A stretch of 64,000 bases of DNA from Flavobacterium sp. NRK F7 (GCF_024054195.1 NZ_JAMXLB010000001.1:2247085-2311084), one strand, 5' to 3'. Numbered from the stretch's first letter, positions 8,543 to 18,089 are shown. Notes: generated by a model from the sequence alone, not told the origin. Translations and numbers: made by a program.

Positions 8543-9724
8543 TTATTTTCTAAACTTATTGTTAGTTATAATTGCTTTTAATTTGGCTTTTAGGTCTTCA
8601 CCAGTATCGTAAATCATTTGTTCATTACTAGGGAAAGGGACTGCTCTGCGATCAAAATATTGATAATAGCTATCGTCGCAAGCTCTTTTATCACCATTGT
8701 AATTGGCATAAATATAATCAAAAACAAATTCGCTAGTTACAGGAAATGCATCAATTAATTGGTTGTTTCTAAAATCAATATAATCTACTTTTGCAGTTAC
8801 TTGACAAGATTTAAATTGAGTGAACTCATAAATACTTACAGAAATGGTTTTAAAATTATCCACTTTAATTGGGTTGCCTAAACTATCCTTAACCACATTT
8901 CCATTATTATCTAAAAGTGTTTTGGTACCGTCTTTAATTTGTTTTTCTTTGATAAACTGTTTCTCTTTTACTTGTTCTGGAGAAATGGCAATATTTCTAA
9001 AATTTACAATCATTCCATAATCGTAATTGATGTTTTTTTGACGATTATTATGGTAAACCGTCCATTTATCATTGATTCCATAAGTGCTAAAATCCAATAA
9101 ATCGTCTTGTAAACGCGCAGGAATTACTTGATTGGTCTCGTTTTTAGTATACACATGAACAAAATCAGTACCTTTTAATTGTGCTTGATCCATTAAGGCT
9201 CTTACGTCTTGATAATTTGGATTCAATTGGTCTAAATAGCTTAAATCATCAAAAGCTTGACGAAAATCCATTTTATTTTTAGAAGTCATTAATTTTTTTG
9301 CATTAGCATACAAATAACCCGATAAATTATTTTTACTACTGATTATTTCATCTGAATAGTCTTCCATAGGGAAGATGGCGTCTCTACCTTCTTTCAATAG
9401 AGGTAATGGAAGTAATGGCTTAATTCTTTCTTGACGGTTTCTTAATTGGGTGTACAAATTATAGATTCGCTCATAATTTGCTGGATTATTTTCTTTAATT
9501 AATAAATTTAAGTTGGATTCATCACGAGCTTTCGCTTTCGCAAACGATTCTTCAAGTAAATACACATAATCCTGTTTTCCTTTTGCAGTTTTGTTTGTTC
9601 TTAGAGAATTGACAGCATTTTCAATAGCTCCATCATAATTTCCATTACTCAACATGGATTGGGTTTGTTTCACCCCACAACTAACAAGAACAAGTGATAA
9701 AATAATAAAAGTAATTTTTCTCAT
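8543..9724 (-). CDS. Conserved flavobacterial lipoprotein, function unknown
   Basis: A 393-residue protein with a clear lipobox (LVLVSCG, Cys16). Residues about 20-185 are helical and TPR-like (SMLSNGNYDGAIENAVNSL, FDDLSYLDQLNPNYQDVRAL); the C-terminal half (200-360) is beta-rich with repeated FRN/DFRNN segments. I recognise no catalytic motif. It is probably an envelope protein seen mainly in this family of bacteria, but I cannot assign a role. It converges with the lactonase gene, with 7 bases between the stops, and stands alone on its strand. Confidence 0.65.
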   Translation of the reverse strand: MRKITFIILSLVLVSCGVKQTQSMLSNGNYDGAIENAVNSLRTNKTAKGKQDYVYLLEESFAKAKARDESNLNLLIKENNPANYERIYNLYTQLRNRQERIKPLLPLPLLKEGRDAIFPMEDYSDEIISSKNNLSGYLYANAKKLMTSKNKMDFRQAFDDLSYLDQLNPNYQDVRALMDQAQLKGTDFVHVYTKNETNQVIPARLQDDLLDFSTYGINDKWTVYHNNRQKNINYDYGMIVNFRNIAISPEQVKEKQFIKEKQIKDGTKTLLDNNGNVVKDSLGNPIKVDNFKTISVSIYEFTQFKSCQVTAKVDYIDFRNNQLIDAFPVTSEFVFDYIYANYNGDKRACDDSYYQYFDRRAVPFPSNEQMIYDTGEDLKAKLKAIITNNKFRK

Positions 9725-9819
9725 AAATAAATCATTTAGGCAAAGATAAAATTTTTTAGGAGGTTTCTCCTAGTGGATATCTTTTTGTTTTTTTTCTCTT
9801 AAAACAAAAAGGATGCCAA

Positions 9820-10689
9820 TTACCAATAGGTATCTTGAAATATTTTCCAAGAATTGTTTTCTTGAATTAAAATAAGCGTAAAATTTACCTGATGAGTATT
9901 CCTTTTTAAGTCTGTAATGATTGATATTCCTTGTGCCCAGATCAAATTTTCATGTGCTGTAATTTTTTTTAAATTTAAATTCCAAGTTCCGCCTAATTTT
10001 TCTTTTAAATCTACCCAATATTTATGGATGTTTTCTTTTCCTATTATTTCTGTATTGTAACCTTTAATAATTCCTTTTTTAGAATAGTAGTTCGTTAAAT
10101 TTTCAACATCACCTATATTATAAGAGTGCATAAGCTTTTCAAACATTTCAGTAACAACTGTTTCCGTTGGAGAAGTGTTTTTTCGATATTCTAAATCGTA
10201 TTCTGTTGTCCAACTTTTTCCATCATCTAAAGAAATTTCTCCCAATTGTCTTACTTTGTCCTTTTCTAAATTAAAAAAGGTTAATCGTCTTTTAGCATCG
10301 TTTATAGTATCTTTTTTAAAGGAATCTGTGGTAAAAACCAAAGCTTTATTTTCATATTTTCCATGAAGAAATTCAGTACTTCCACCTACATTATCGACCC
10401 AACATTGTTGCCATTCACCTGAACTACTATCAAAAGTATTGTAGCTTTTTCCTGAGTAATGCATTCCGTTTTTTAAAGTATTTGCAGAAGTCCATTCTTC
10501 AAGAATAACACAATTTTCTAATATTTTAGAAATTTTACTAAATCCAGCAATTGTATTTTGTTGATTGTAGACAGTCCAGTCTCCAATCCAAAAGTCAAAT
10601 TCAGCATACTTTGGGTTCGTTTCACAAGGCTTTTGTGCAAAAAGCATATTGATAAAACCGATATAAAAAATAAATAGTACTTGTTTCAT
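9820..10689 (-). CDS. Secreted two-domain protein: DUF1579-like plus SnoaL/NTF2-like
   Basis: A 289-residue protein with a signal peptide (1-18, cut after FAQ). Residues 20-165 contain FDFWIGDWTVYN, typical of a beta-barrel domain often found in secreted hydrolase-like or lipid-associated proteins. Residues 175-289 form an NTF2/SnoaL-like cone (MHSYNIGDVENLTNYYSKKG ... ISIITDLKRN ... SWKIFQDTYW) similar to DUF4440. Such folds bind or isomerise small ligands, but no catalytic residue can be assigned. It is transcribed alone; the fahA terminator lies upstream of it. Confidence 0.6.
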   Translation of the reverse strand: MKQVLFIFYIGFINMLFAQKPCETNPKYAEFDFWIGDWTVYNQQNTIAGFSKISKILENCVILEEWTSANTLKNGMHYSGKSYNTFDSSSGEWQQCWVDNVGGSTEFLHGKYENKALVFTTDSFKKDTINDAKRRLTFFNLEKDKVRQLGEISLDDGKSWTTEYDLEYRKNTSPTETVVTEMFEKLMHSYNIGDVENLTNYYSKKGIIKGYNTEIIGKENIHKYWVDLKEKLGGTWNLNLKKITAHENLIWAQGISIITDLKRNTHQVNFTLILIQENNSWKIFQDTYW

Positions 10690-10713
10690 GAATTCGAATT
10701 TAGAGTAGACAAA

Positions 10714-10749
10714 AAAATAAGGACAATTTAATCAAATTGTCCTTATTTT
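10714..10749 (-). terminator. Rho-independent terminator of fahA
   Basis: A perfect 16-bp stem (AAAATAAGGACAATTT at 10714-10729 with its complement at 10734-10749) around a 4-base loop, 21 bases past the fahA stop. A T-run follows on the minus strand. Confidence 0.8.
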
Positions 10750-10770
10750 ATATCAATTAAAAGTTAAAAA

Positions 10771-12054
10771 CTATTTAATAACAACTGCTGGAAGTAGTTT
10801 ACTAGTGCATTCACCAAAGCCAATTCGCAAGTCTTTGTTTTCACAATATCCTCTAATGATTACGGTATCATTATCGTTAATAAATTTTCTTTCGCTACCA
10901 TCTTTCATTTGAATAGGGTTTTTTCCACCCCAAGTAAGTTCCAGCATAGAACCAAATGAATCAGGTGTAGGTCCAGAAATCGTTCCGCTTCCCATCATAT
11001 CTCCAGAATTTATACGGCAACCATTGATTGTATGATGTGCTAATTGTTGAGCCATAGACCAATACATGTATTTGAAATTGGATTTTGAAACTACAGTTTC
11101 TTCTCCATTTTCAGGTTGGATAGCCACTTCAAGATGTATATCAAATGCATTTTTTCCCGATTGTTGTAAATATGGCAATGGAGTAGGTGACTGTTCAGGA
11201 CCTTTCACTCTAAAAGCTTCTAATGCATCCATAGTTACAATCCAAGGAGAAATAGAAGAAGCGAAGTTTTTGGCTAAAAACGGACCTAAAGGCACATATT
11301 CCCATTTTTGAATATCACGTGCACTCCAATCATTAAACAACACCATTCCAAAAATGTATTCTTCTGCTTGATCTACAGGGATAGGTTCTCCCATTAAGTT
11401 CGCATCTGTTGTAATAAAGGCAGTTTCTAATTCGAAATCAACTAATTTTGATGGTCCAAAAACAGGTTCAGTTTCCCCAGCAGGAAGTGTTTGTCCGTTT
11501 GGTCTTCTAACTGAAACACCGCTAGGAACAATCGTTGAACTTCTTCCATGATATCCTACAGGAATATGAAGCCAGTTTGGAAGTAAAGCATTTTCTGGAT
11601 CACGAAACATTTTACCTACATTAGTAGCGTGTTCTTTTGAACTATAAAAATCAGTGTAATCACCAATTTGTACAGGTAATAACATTTCAATATCTTTTAC
11701 ATCGAAAATGACGACTTCTTTGTGTTTTTCATTATCTCTTAAAATAGCATTTTCTGAATCAAAAATTTCAGCTAATCGGTTTCTAACCAATCGCCATGTT
11801 TTTTTTCCGTCTGAAATGAAATCGTTTAAAGTATCTTGCATGAACATATCATCCGTAAGGTCAATACCTTCAAAATATCCTAATTGTTGTAAAGCACCCA
11901 TGTCAATTGCGGAATCTCCAATTCTAGTCCCAATAGTGATGACATCTTCTTTAGTGATAAAAACCCCAAAAGGAATATTTTGAATAGGAAAGTCACTATT
12001 TTTTGGAACTTCTATCCAAGATTTTCTAGTAGGATCATTGGCTATATTTGGCAT
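10771..12054 (-). CDS. fahA: Fumarylacetoacetase
   Basis: A 427-residue enzyme that hydrolyses fumarylacetoacetate to fumarate and acetoacetate, the last step of tyrosine and phenylalanine breakdown. It has the small N-terminal SH3-like domain and the mixed beta-roll catalytic domain, with LPVQIGDYTDFYSSKEHATN (Asp metal ligand and the catalytic His region), PVGYHGRSS, FGMVLFNDWSARDIQKWEY and GSGTISGPTPDSFGSMLELTW. Length is normal for the family. It is transcribed alone from a divergent promoter region shared with glyA; the other tyrosine-degradation genes are not nearby. Confidence 0.95.
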   Translation of the reverse strand: MPNIANDPTRKSWIEVPKNSDFPIQNIPFGVFITKEDVITIGTRIGDSAIDMGALQQLGYFEGIDLTDDMFMQDTLNDFISDGKKTWRLVRNRLAEIFDSENAILRDNEKHKEVVIFDVKDIEMLLPVQIGDYTDFYSSKEHATNVGKMFRDPENALLPNWLHIPVGYHGRSSTIVPSGVSVRRPNGQTLPAGETEPVFGPSKLVDFELETAFITTDANLMGEPIPVDQAEEYIFGMVLFNDWSARDIQKWEYVPLGPFLAKNFASSISPWIVTMDALEAFRVKGPEQSPTPLPYLQQSGKNAFDIHLEVAIQPENGEETVVSKSNFKYMYWSMAQQLAHHTINGCRINSGDMMGSGTISGPTPDSFGSMLELTWGGKNPIQMKDGSERKFINDNDTVIIRGYCENKDLRIGFGECTSKLLPAVVIK

Positions 12055-12090
12055 AATTATTTGTTAGTTTTTTGTTGAAAAATTATACAC

Positions 12091-12121
12091 CAAATATAAA
12101 CTTTACTGCTAATTTAACAAA
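12091..12121 (-). promoter_or_regulatory. Bacteroidota-type promoter of fahA
   Basis: Read on the minus strand: TTTG (12121-12118), a 19-base spacer, then TATATTTG (12098-12091). This matches the -33/-7 consensus of the phylum, 37 bases before the fahA ATG. Confidence 0.65.
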
Positions 12122-12130
12122 CCTTTTTTG

Positions 12131-12138
12131 TAATTTTG
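12131..12138 (+). promoter_or_regulatory. Putative -7 box of glyA
   Basis: TAATTTTG matches TAnnTTTG, 27 bases before the glyA ATG. No convincing upstream box at 19 bases. Confidence 0.4.
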
Positions 12139-12164
12139 AATAAATTTTAACGAATTACTAAGAA

Positions 12165-13439
12165 ATGCAACGCGACGAACAAATTTTTGATCTTATTCTA
12201 GAGGAACAAGACAGACAAATTCATGGGATTGAACTAATTGCTTCAGAAAACTTTGTAAGTGATCAAGTAATGGAAGCAGCTGGATCTGTATTAACTAATA
12301 AATATGCTGAAGGTTATCCTGGTAAACGTTACTATGGAGGCTGTGAAGTAGTAGATATTGTAGAACAAATTGCCATCGATAGAGCAAAAGCTCTTTTTGG
12401 AGCTGAATATGTAAACGTGCAGCCTCATTCCGGTTCACAAGCAAATACTGCAGTTTTTGCAGCTTGTTTGCAGCCAGGTGATAAGATTTTAGGGTTTGAT
12501 TTGTCACATGGTGGCCATTTAACACATGGTTCTCCAGTAAATTTTTCTGGAAAATTATATAATCCAGTATTTTATGGAGTAGAACAAGAAACGGGCAGAT
12601 TGAATTATGATAAAATTCAAGAAATTGCTTCTGCAGAAAAGCCAAAAATGATTATTGCTGGAGCTTCGGCTTATTCTAGAGATATGGATTTTGAGCGTTT
12701 TAGAAAAATTGCAGATAGTGTAGGAGCAATCCTTTTAGCCGATATCTCACACCCTGCAGGATTAATAGCAAAGGGATTGTTAAATGATCCAATTCCGCAT
12801 TGTCATATTGTAACTACAACCACTCATAAAACACTGAGAGGACCACGTGGAGGAATGATTATGATGGGCAAAGATTTTGAAAATCCATGGGGATTAAAAA
12901 CACCTAAAGGTGAAATCAGAATGATGTCACATGTATTAGATATGGCTGTATTTCCTGGAAATCAAGGAGGACCCTTAATGCATATTATTGCTGCTAAAGC
13001 GGTTGCTTTTGGAGAGGCTTTAACGGATGAATTTTTTAGATATACCATGCAAGTTCAAAAAAATGCTCAAGCTATGGCAGCTGCATTTGTTAAAAGAGGG
13101 TATCATTTAATTTCTGGTGGAACAGACAATCACATGATGTTAATTGATTTACGAAATAAAAATATTACGGGTAAAGAAGCTGAAAATGCATTAGTAAAAG
13201 CAGAAATTACAGTAAATAAAAATATGGTTCCTTTTGATGATAAATCTCCTTTTGTGACTTCTGGAATACGTGTTGGAACACCAGCAATAACTACTAGAGG
13301 TTTGGTTGAAGAAGATATGGAAACAATCGTAGCTTTAATTGATAAAGTAATTACTAATTTCACTGATGAAGCTGTTTTAGAACAAGTAGCAGAAGAAGTA
13401 AATGAATTTATGGGAGAAAGAGCCATGTTTGTTTTTTAA
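12165..13439 (+). CDS. glyA: Serine hydroxymethyltransferase
   Basis: A 424-residue PLP enzyme that interconverts serine and glycine while charging tetrahydrofolate with a one-carbon unit. The PLP lysine is Lys222 in [14 protein letters not shown]. Other family signatures are [38 protein letters not shown] and [10 protein letters not shown]. Length fits bacterial GlyA. A small insertion ([20 protein letters not shown]) after the PLP loop is compatible with Bacteroidota homologues. Monocistronic, ending at a strong hairpin. Confidence 0.96.
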   Translation: MQRDEQIFDLILEEQDRQIHGIELIASENFVSDQVMEAAGSVLTNKYAEGYPGKRYYGGCEVVDIVEQIAIDRAKALFGAEYVNVQPHSGSQANTAVFAACLQPGDKILGFDLSHGGHLTHGSPVNFSGKLYNPVFYGVEQETGRLNYDKIQEIASAEKPKMIIAGASAYSRDMDFERFRKIADSVGAILLADISHPAGLIAKGLLNDPIPHCHIVTTTTHKTLRGPRGGMIMMGKDFENPWGLKTPKGEIRMMSHVLDMAVFPGNQGGPLMHIIAAKAVAFGEALTDEFFRYTMQVQKNAQAMAAAFVKRGYHLISGGTDNHMMLIDLRNKNITGKEAENALVKAEITVNKNMVPFDDKSPFVTSGIRVGTPAITTRGLVEEDMETIVALIDKVITNFTDEAVLEQVAEEVNEFMGERAMFVF

Positions 13440-13459
13440 TCCAAAGAATTCGATTAAAT

Positions 13460-13496
13460 AAAAAAGAAAGACTTCTTTCAAAGTCTTTCTTTTTTT
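13460..13496. terminator. Bidirectional terminator between glyA and the beta-lactamase-like gene
   Basis: Stem AAAGAAAGACTT with AAGTCTTTCTTT around the loop CTTTCA, flanked by A and T runs on both sides, between convergent genes. Confidence 0.8.
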
Positions 13497-13502
13497 ATTG
13501 CA

Positions 13503-14588
13503 TTATTTTAAAACTTCTTTTATAAGATTCGAAAGTTCGTATAAATTTCTTTTTTTCTGATTCGTCAGAATAATAATTGTTAATTCTTCTTGTATAAAAT
13601 GTCTTGCTAAGCATTCATAATTACCACTTGATCCATGATGGGTGTGTTCCAAAAGATTTCCTTTATCATCATAGATAACATTCCCTAATGGAGCTTGAAA
13701 ATCATCCTCTGCTTTAAATTTTTTAGCTAAAATTTTATAGGATTTCTCAGAAATAATATGGTAACGATCCAATTTATAAAACCATTCTCCTAATGATTTG
13801 GCTTTACTTACAAACAACAAATTTTTAACAGATAATTTAAAACTATCAGGAATATAGTCATAATTAAATGGCATTGCCATTAAGGATGGGTTCTTATATG
13901 GAAATTGATCTTTTAAAGCGATTCCATTAATATGATATGGTTTTAAAATACGGTCATTTAGATATTTGTCAAATTTTTTATTCGTTATTTTTTCAACAAT
14001 TTTAATGAGTAACAACGGACTGCAATTGGTGTATAAATAATCAGTACCAGGTTGAAATTCTAAATGATCAATTTTTTGAATGTATTCATAAACATCTTTT
14101 TCTGTAGGATTACCATTGTTTTGAAAAAGTAAGTTCCAATTTATGGTTGGTAGTCCACTAGTATATTGTAAAAGTTGCTGAATCGTAATGGAATTTCCCC
14201 ATTCAGGTAAATTGGATAGGTATTTAGATATCGGATTTTGTAATTGTAATAACTTTTGTTCTTCTAGTTGCATGATGGCAACTGCTGGAAATTCTTTATA
14301 AATGGAACCAATGATAAATTGATATTCTTTAGTTAATAGTTTGGATTTATCTGCCGTAGCAAAACCATACGACTTTTCAAAAACGGGATGATTGTTTTTT
14401 AAAACTAAAACAGTTCCATTTATTTTATCCTCTTTATAAAGGTCATTTAAAAGTGAATCTAACATATGAAGATTACCACTTTCAGAATAAATTGTTTTTT
14501 CAGTTAACTGATAATTGTTTTTATATTGGTTACAGCTTACCATAATTAGTAGGAAAGCAATGGGTAATATGGGAGACAATTTTTTCAT
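13503..14588 (-). CDS. Serine hydrolase, class C beta-lactamase/DD-peptidase-like lipoprotein
   Basis: A 361-residue protein with a lipobox (LIMVSCN, Cys19). The serine-hydrolase motifs are SIYK (Ser95, Lys98) in FIIGSIYKEF, YTN in YLYTNCSPLL and HHGSSG near the C-terminus in the KTG position. These place it in the beta-lactamase/penicillin-binding-protein-like superfamily, which includes esterases, DD-peptidases and peptidases. The GNYEC after the third motif and the small size give no hint of true beta-lactamase activity. It is monocistronic and lies in the envelope. Confidence 0.8.
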   Translation of the reverse strand: MKKLSPILPIAFLLIMVSCNQYKNNYQLTEKTIYSESGNLHMLDSLLNDLYKEDKINGTVLVLKNNHPVFEKSYGFATADKSKLLTKEYQFIIGSIYKEFPAVAIMQLEEQKLLQLQNPISKYLSNLPEWGNSITIQQLLQYTSGLPTINWNLLFQNNGNPTEKDVYEYIQKIDHLEFQPGTDYLYTNCSPLLLIKIVEKITNKKFDKYLNDRILKPYHINGIALKDQFPYKNPSLMAMPFNYDYIPDSFKLSVKNLLFVSKAKSLGEWFYKLDRYHIISEKSYKILAKKFKAEDDFQAPLGNVIYDDKGNLLEHTHHGSSGNYECLARHFIQEELTIIILTNQKKRNLYELSNLIKEVLK

Positions 14589-14807
14589 GTTATACTATTT
14601 GACTACTATTTTATTTTCGTAGTGCTATTGAAATACTTGTACTGACAAATATATAAAACTTTAAAAAAAAGAAACATGATAATGGTTAAGAATTCCTTTT
14701 TTATTGATGCGAATAATTTTAAAGTGATTTTTTACACTATTAGGAGCATAGAAATGAATGGTTAGTGTTGTACTAGTAAAAGTGATGAGTCAAATTAATT
14801 AATAAAA

Positions 14808-14837
14808 AAAATCCTCAATTCTTAGATTGAGGATTTT
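14808..14837 (-). terminator. Rho-independent terminator of the nucleoid-associated protein gene
   Basis: Twelve-base arms AAAATCCTCAAT (14808-14819) and ATTGAGGATTTT (14826-14837) enclose the loop TCTTAG, 9 bases after the stop codon. The remaining bases 14589-14807 hold no gene that I can see. Confidence 0.75.
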
Positions 14838-14846
14838 AATTTGTTT

Positions 14847-15905
14847 TTAACTTTTTTGTTCTTTATTGAAATAAACCAAATAATAATACATTTGCTTTTC
14901 TTCATCCCAACCTTTTTCAACAAACTTCTCGGCACTTTCAGGATTAATAAAATCTAATTTAATTTGAATATTAGTGTCTAATTGGATGGTGTTTTTCATT
15001 TTTTTCCTAGCATCTGTTACAGCTGCATTGGCAATAGGAAAATTAGAAACATCTTCAATACTGTATTTGGCTCCTTTGTCTACTTTATAATTTTTAAATT
15101 CAGGAATGAATTCCGGATTTTGCATCACTTCATTTAAAAAAGCCGTTTCTTCAAACTCATCATTTTTAGCAAAATGATTTACAGCTCTATTCATGAATAA
15201 AACTTCTTGTTGTTTGTCTTCGGCTGGTAAAACCACATCTTTAGCAAAGTCTTGACAAAATTTCAAGTATTTTTTGGTAATAAAATTTTCATCCTGAAAA
15301 ACATCTACCGATAAAAAATGCTCTAACCAATAGCGTGCATCATATCGATTACTATCTACGGTTAAAATTTTATAACCTTCTTCTTTTTTATAATTAAAAA
15401 TAAGGCATCCTTTGTCCAATTTGTTTAAGTTGATTCCTTGTTGTAAAATCATTTCCAAATTGTTGCCATTTTCTTCAAATTGCAAGAAATCCGTTTGAAT
15501 TTCACTTTTGAAAACACCTATTGCATCCACTGTATTATTATCGATGGAAACATTCGTAAAATAGGTCACATATACTTCACCATTTTTGATATGAGGATGA
15601 TTGGATTGTTCAAAAAGATGTTGGGTTATCTTTTTAGAAACCTCATGAATTTCCGATGGATTATTAAAAACTTGAGAAGCCAATTGGAACATTTCATTGT
15701 ATTCTAAATCTACTTCATGAGCAAATTGATAATAATTCTCTTCTTTTTCACGAAAAGGTTTAAAGAAATATTCCTTTAATAAAGGCATGATTTCATCATT
15801 CAAACCGTATGGGGTTTCAGACAAAAAGGTGCTTTCATTTCTACTTTTGTTACCTACTCTGTGAACAGAAAGGTTTTCTATATGTGTATTAAATAAGTTT
15901 ATCAT
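14847..15905 (-). CDS. Nucleoid-associated protein, NdpA/YejK (NA37) family
   Basis: A 352-residue protein of the 37-kDa nucleoid-associated family. N-terminal pattern: IENLSVHRVGNKSRNE, then LLKEYFFKPF, a central HIKNGEVYVTYF strand and GCLIFNYKKEEGYKILTVD. E. coli YejK associates with the nucleoid; the molecular role in Bacteroidota is not established. The C-terminus ends FINPESAEKFVEKGWDEEKQMYYYLVYF. Transcribed alone, with its own terminator; the upstream region holds the inverted-repeat element that surrounds a four-helix-bundle gene. Confidence 0.75.
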   Translation of the reverse strand: MINLFNTHIENLSVHRVGNKSRNESTFLSETPYGLNDEIMPLLKEYFFKPFREKEENYYQFAHEVDLEYNEMFQLASQVFNNPSEIHEVSKKITQHLFEQSNHPHIKNGEVYVTYFTNVSIDNNTVDAIGVFKSEIQTDFLQFEENGNNLEMILQQGINLNKLDKGCLIFNYKKEEGYKILTVDSNRYDARYWLEHFLSVDVFQDENFITKKYLKFCQDFAKDVVLPAEDKQQEVLFMNRAVNHFAKNDEFEETAFLNEVMQNPEFIPEFKNYKVDKGAKYSIEDVSNFPIANAAVTDARKKMKNTIQLDTNIQIKLDFINPESAEKFVEKGWDEEKQMYYYLVYFNKEQKS

Positions 15906-15925
15906 TTTTTTTTAAGTTTAATAAT

Positions 15926-16413
15926 GGTTTAAAATTGTTTAATTTAGTTTAAAATTGTGGTATTATCTTTAACCATTATTAGTAATAAATTTAGTTCCTT
16001 TAAATTCTTTTTTATTAAGATAACTAATGAAATTATGAATTTTAATACTTAGCTTTTCATAATCATTAACTAAAATATTCATTTTGTTTTCATTTATGAA
16101 ATCGTTATCAAAAAGTCTATAAATTTGAGAACGAGTTTCACCAGCAGAACCTTTTGCTATTGATAAAAACTGGATAAATTCTCTATTTCCATTTCGCTCA
16201 AAACCTTCTGCAATATTATCCATTACTGAACCAGAAGCACTTTTAATTTGAGCATTTAATTTAAAATCATTTTTTAAATCAGAGTTTTGGAAATTATAAT
16301 AATTTCTTTAGAAAGTCTTCTAGCTTCAATCCAAATTTCTAAATCTTCAAATCTTTTTATTGTAGCCATTAGAACAACTTTAAATTCTTAAACCCTATGA
16401 ACAATTTTAAACC
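15926..16413. repeat. 14-bp inverted repeat bracketing a four-helix-bundle gene
   Basis: GGTTTAAAATTGTT at 15926-15939 recurs as its exact reverse complement at 16400-16413, enclosing a 488-bp unit that fills the gap between two genes almost exactly. A second direct copy, GTTTAAAATTGT, lies at 15947-15958, 20 bases after the first. Immediately inside the left end, AATAATGG and CCATTATT can also pair. The layout resembles 23S rRNA intervening sequences, which are flanked by inverted repeats and may encode this protein family. Whether it moves is unknown. Confidence 0.5.
15969..16369 (-). pseudogene. Four-helix-bundle (23S rRNA intervening-sequence protein) gene with a frameshift
   Basis: The family is about 115-135 residues. 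From ATG 16369 the frame reads [23 protein letters not shown] and then stops. The rest, ...[20 protein letters not shown] followed by [20 protein letters not shown] and the two last helices, lies in another frame down to 15969. Adding one T near 16300-16303 (TT to TTT in coding sense) restores a continuous protein of about 133 residues with the classic IAEGF.R motif. The intact tail argues for a recent change or a base-calling error. The role of these helical bundles is unknown; some are found in rRNA insertions and as Avd in diversity-generating retroelements. Confidence 0.75.
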
Positions 16414-16420
16414 TTAAAAA

Positions 16421-16951
16421 TTAATTCCAATTTTCCTCAAAACCAAAATCTTCAAAACTATCATCTCCATCAAACATATCTAAATCGTCTTCATCATAAT
16501 CGTCTTCAAAATCAGAACCAAAATCATCTGCTTCAAATGTTTTATCGGGTGCATCTAAAGGTAATTGGCCATGAGAATATAATAATGCAGGATACGTTTC
16601 ACCGTCTACTTTTTCTTCTATTGCTGCTAACTCAACAAGAAAAGTCCACATATTGAAGAAATCATATACATAAATAATTTTAGTTTGATGTTGGTCTAAG
16701 TTATCTTCTAATATAAAATTATTCATGATTCGCATTTCTCCTGGAACATCACCCGTATCAAACAAAGGAATTTCATCTTCCTGATTCCAGTTTTCATCAC
16801 ATGTATAAAAGGAAGCCATTTCAGTACCATCAAAGCCAAAAGCATTTACTAATGCATTGTGTAAATCTTCTAACGTAGCTTCTTTTTCTATAGCAATATC
16901 TCTAAAAATATCTTCTTCTGCATCGAGTATTGCTCGGAATTTATAAATCAT
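16421..16951 (-). CDS. Plasmid pRiA4b ORF-3-like protein
   Basis: A 176-residue protein matching the pRiA4b ORF-3/IS1096 TnpR-like fold: MIYKFRAILDAEEDIFRDIAIE, LHNALVNAFGFDG, then IIYVYDFFNMWTFLVELAAI. Residues about 130-176 are an extremely acidic tail rich in Asp and Glu with aromatic residues. The family is widespread and was first noticed on plasmids and insertion elements, but no transposase is present here, so it should not be taken as proof of a mobile element. Function unknown. Confidence 0.75.
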   Translation of the reverse strand: MIYKFRAILDAEEDIFRDIAIEKEATLEDLHNALVNAFGFDGTEMASFYTCDENWNQEDEIPLFDTGDVPGEMRIMNNFILEDNLDQHQTKIIYVYDFFNMWTFLVELAAIEEKVDGETYPALLYSHGQLPLDAPDKTFEADDFGSDFEDDYDEDDLDMFDGDDSFEDFGFEENWN

Positions 16952-17035
16952 AATCTTGAAATTTTAGGAAACGCAAAAGTAAGGATTATTTGCCATTTTT
17001 GCTTTAGGTTTTTAGTATTGTTGATAACATTATTT

Positions 17036-17950
17036 CTAAAATATTGAGGCTTCGGTAATTGTTGTTAATCGTTCTAAAGTTTCTAAACCATAATAAGAAT
17101 TTCCTTTTTTATTCAATTTTGGACTCCAAACCGCTACAGTATAATGATTCGGGTAAATGGCTACAACACCGCCACCAACACCACTTTTACCTGGTAATCC
17201 CACTTTAAACGTAAATTCTCCTGCTTGATCATAAAAACCGCACATTTGCATTAAGGCATTCATTCTTTTACACTGACTGGTTGTTAAAAACTTGGTTTTA
17301 CTTTTGGGGATCATACCATTATGAGAAAACAATTGAAATACTTTGGCTAAATCCTCACAGGTCATTTCAATCGAACACTGATAAAAATAGAAATCAAGTA
17401 CATCTTCAGGAGCATTAGTAATATTGTGAAAAGATTTGATATAGTTTACCAATGCAGCATTGCGAAAGCCATGTTCTTTCTCAGATTGAGCTACCGTTTC
17501 ATTATAATCAATAGCTTCGTTTTCGGCTAATTCTCTTATGAAGTTTAAAAAATAAGCTTTAGGATTATCAAAATGAGATAACATGAGATCTGCAATAACC
17601 AGTGCACCTGCATTTATAAAGGGATTTCTAGGAATGCCATTTTCATATTCTAATTGTACTAAAGAATTAAAAGCATTCCCAGAGGGTTCAAAACCCACAC
17701 GTTGCCACAAATCGTTCCCTATTTTAGAAAAAATAAGCGCGGTTGTGAGTACTTTGGAAATACTTTGTATGGAAAATTTTTCTTTGGCATCGCCAATGGA
17801 ATAGTTGTTTTGATGATTATCTATTAAGGCAATACCAAATTTATTAGAATTTACTTTTTCAAGTTCCGGAATATAATCTGCAACGGTGCCCTTATTTTCC
17901 AAAAGAAGCACTTCATTATATATTGAATTGATAATTTGCTGGTATTCCAT
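17036..17950 (-). CDS. glsA: Glutaminase A
   Basis: A 304-residue serine-dependent beta-lactamase-fold glutaminase that deamidates glutamine to glutamate and ammonia. The catalytic SxxK is Ser63-Ile-Ser-Lys66 in FSIQSISKV. Other family segments are GNAFNSLVQLEYENGIPRNP, FINAGALVI and LPGKSGVGGGVVAIYP. Length agrees with E. coli YbaS/YneH (308-310). Monocistronic. Confidence 0.93.
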   Translation of the reverse strand: MEYQQIINSIYNEVLLLENKGTVADYIPELEKVNSNKFGIALIDNHQNNYSIGDAKEKFSIQSISKVLTTALIFSKIGNDLWQRVGFEPSGNAFNSLVQLEYENGIPRNPFINAGALVIADLMLSHFDNPKAYFLNFIRELAENEAIDYNETVAQSEKEHGFRNAALVNYIKSFHNITNAPEDVLDFYFYQCSIEMTCEDLAKVFQLFSHNGMIPKSKTKFLTTSQCKRMNALMQMCGFYDQAGEFTFKVGLPGKSGVGGGVVAIYPNHYTVAVWSPKLNKKGNSYYGLETLERLTTITEASIF

Positions 17951-18089
17951 TTCTTTTTTTGGTAAATGTACTAAAATGTTTCTGCTTACAATTCGGTAAC
18001 GAAAAATTACAGTTGGGTAGAATTAAATTGAAAAGCCGTTAGCAATACTTCAATTTTGCTTCATCAAATTAATTAAACAACAATTAAAA

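Noticed and set aside
12295..12645. Open frame on the minus strand inside glyA
   Set aside because: Antisense shadow of a highly conserved gene; composition and protein have no family signature.
16421..16951. pRiA4b ORF-3-like gene as evidence for a plasmid or IS element
   Set aside because: The family is widely chromosomal and no transposase, replicon or long terminal repeats are present.
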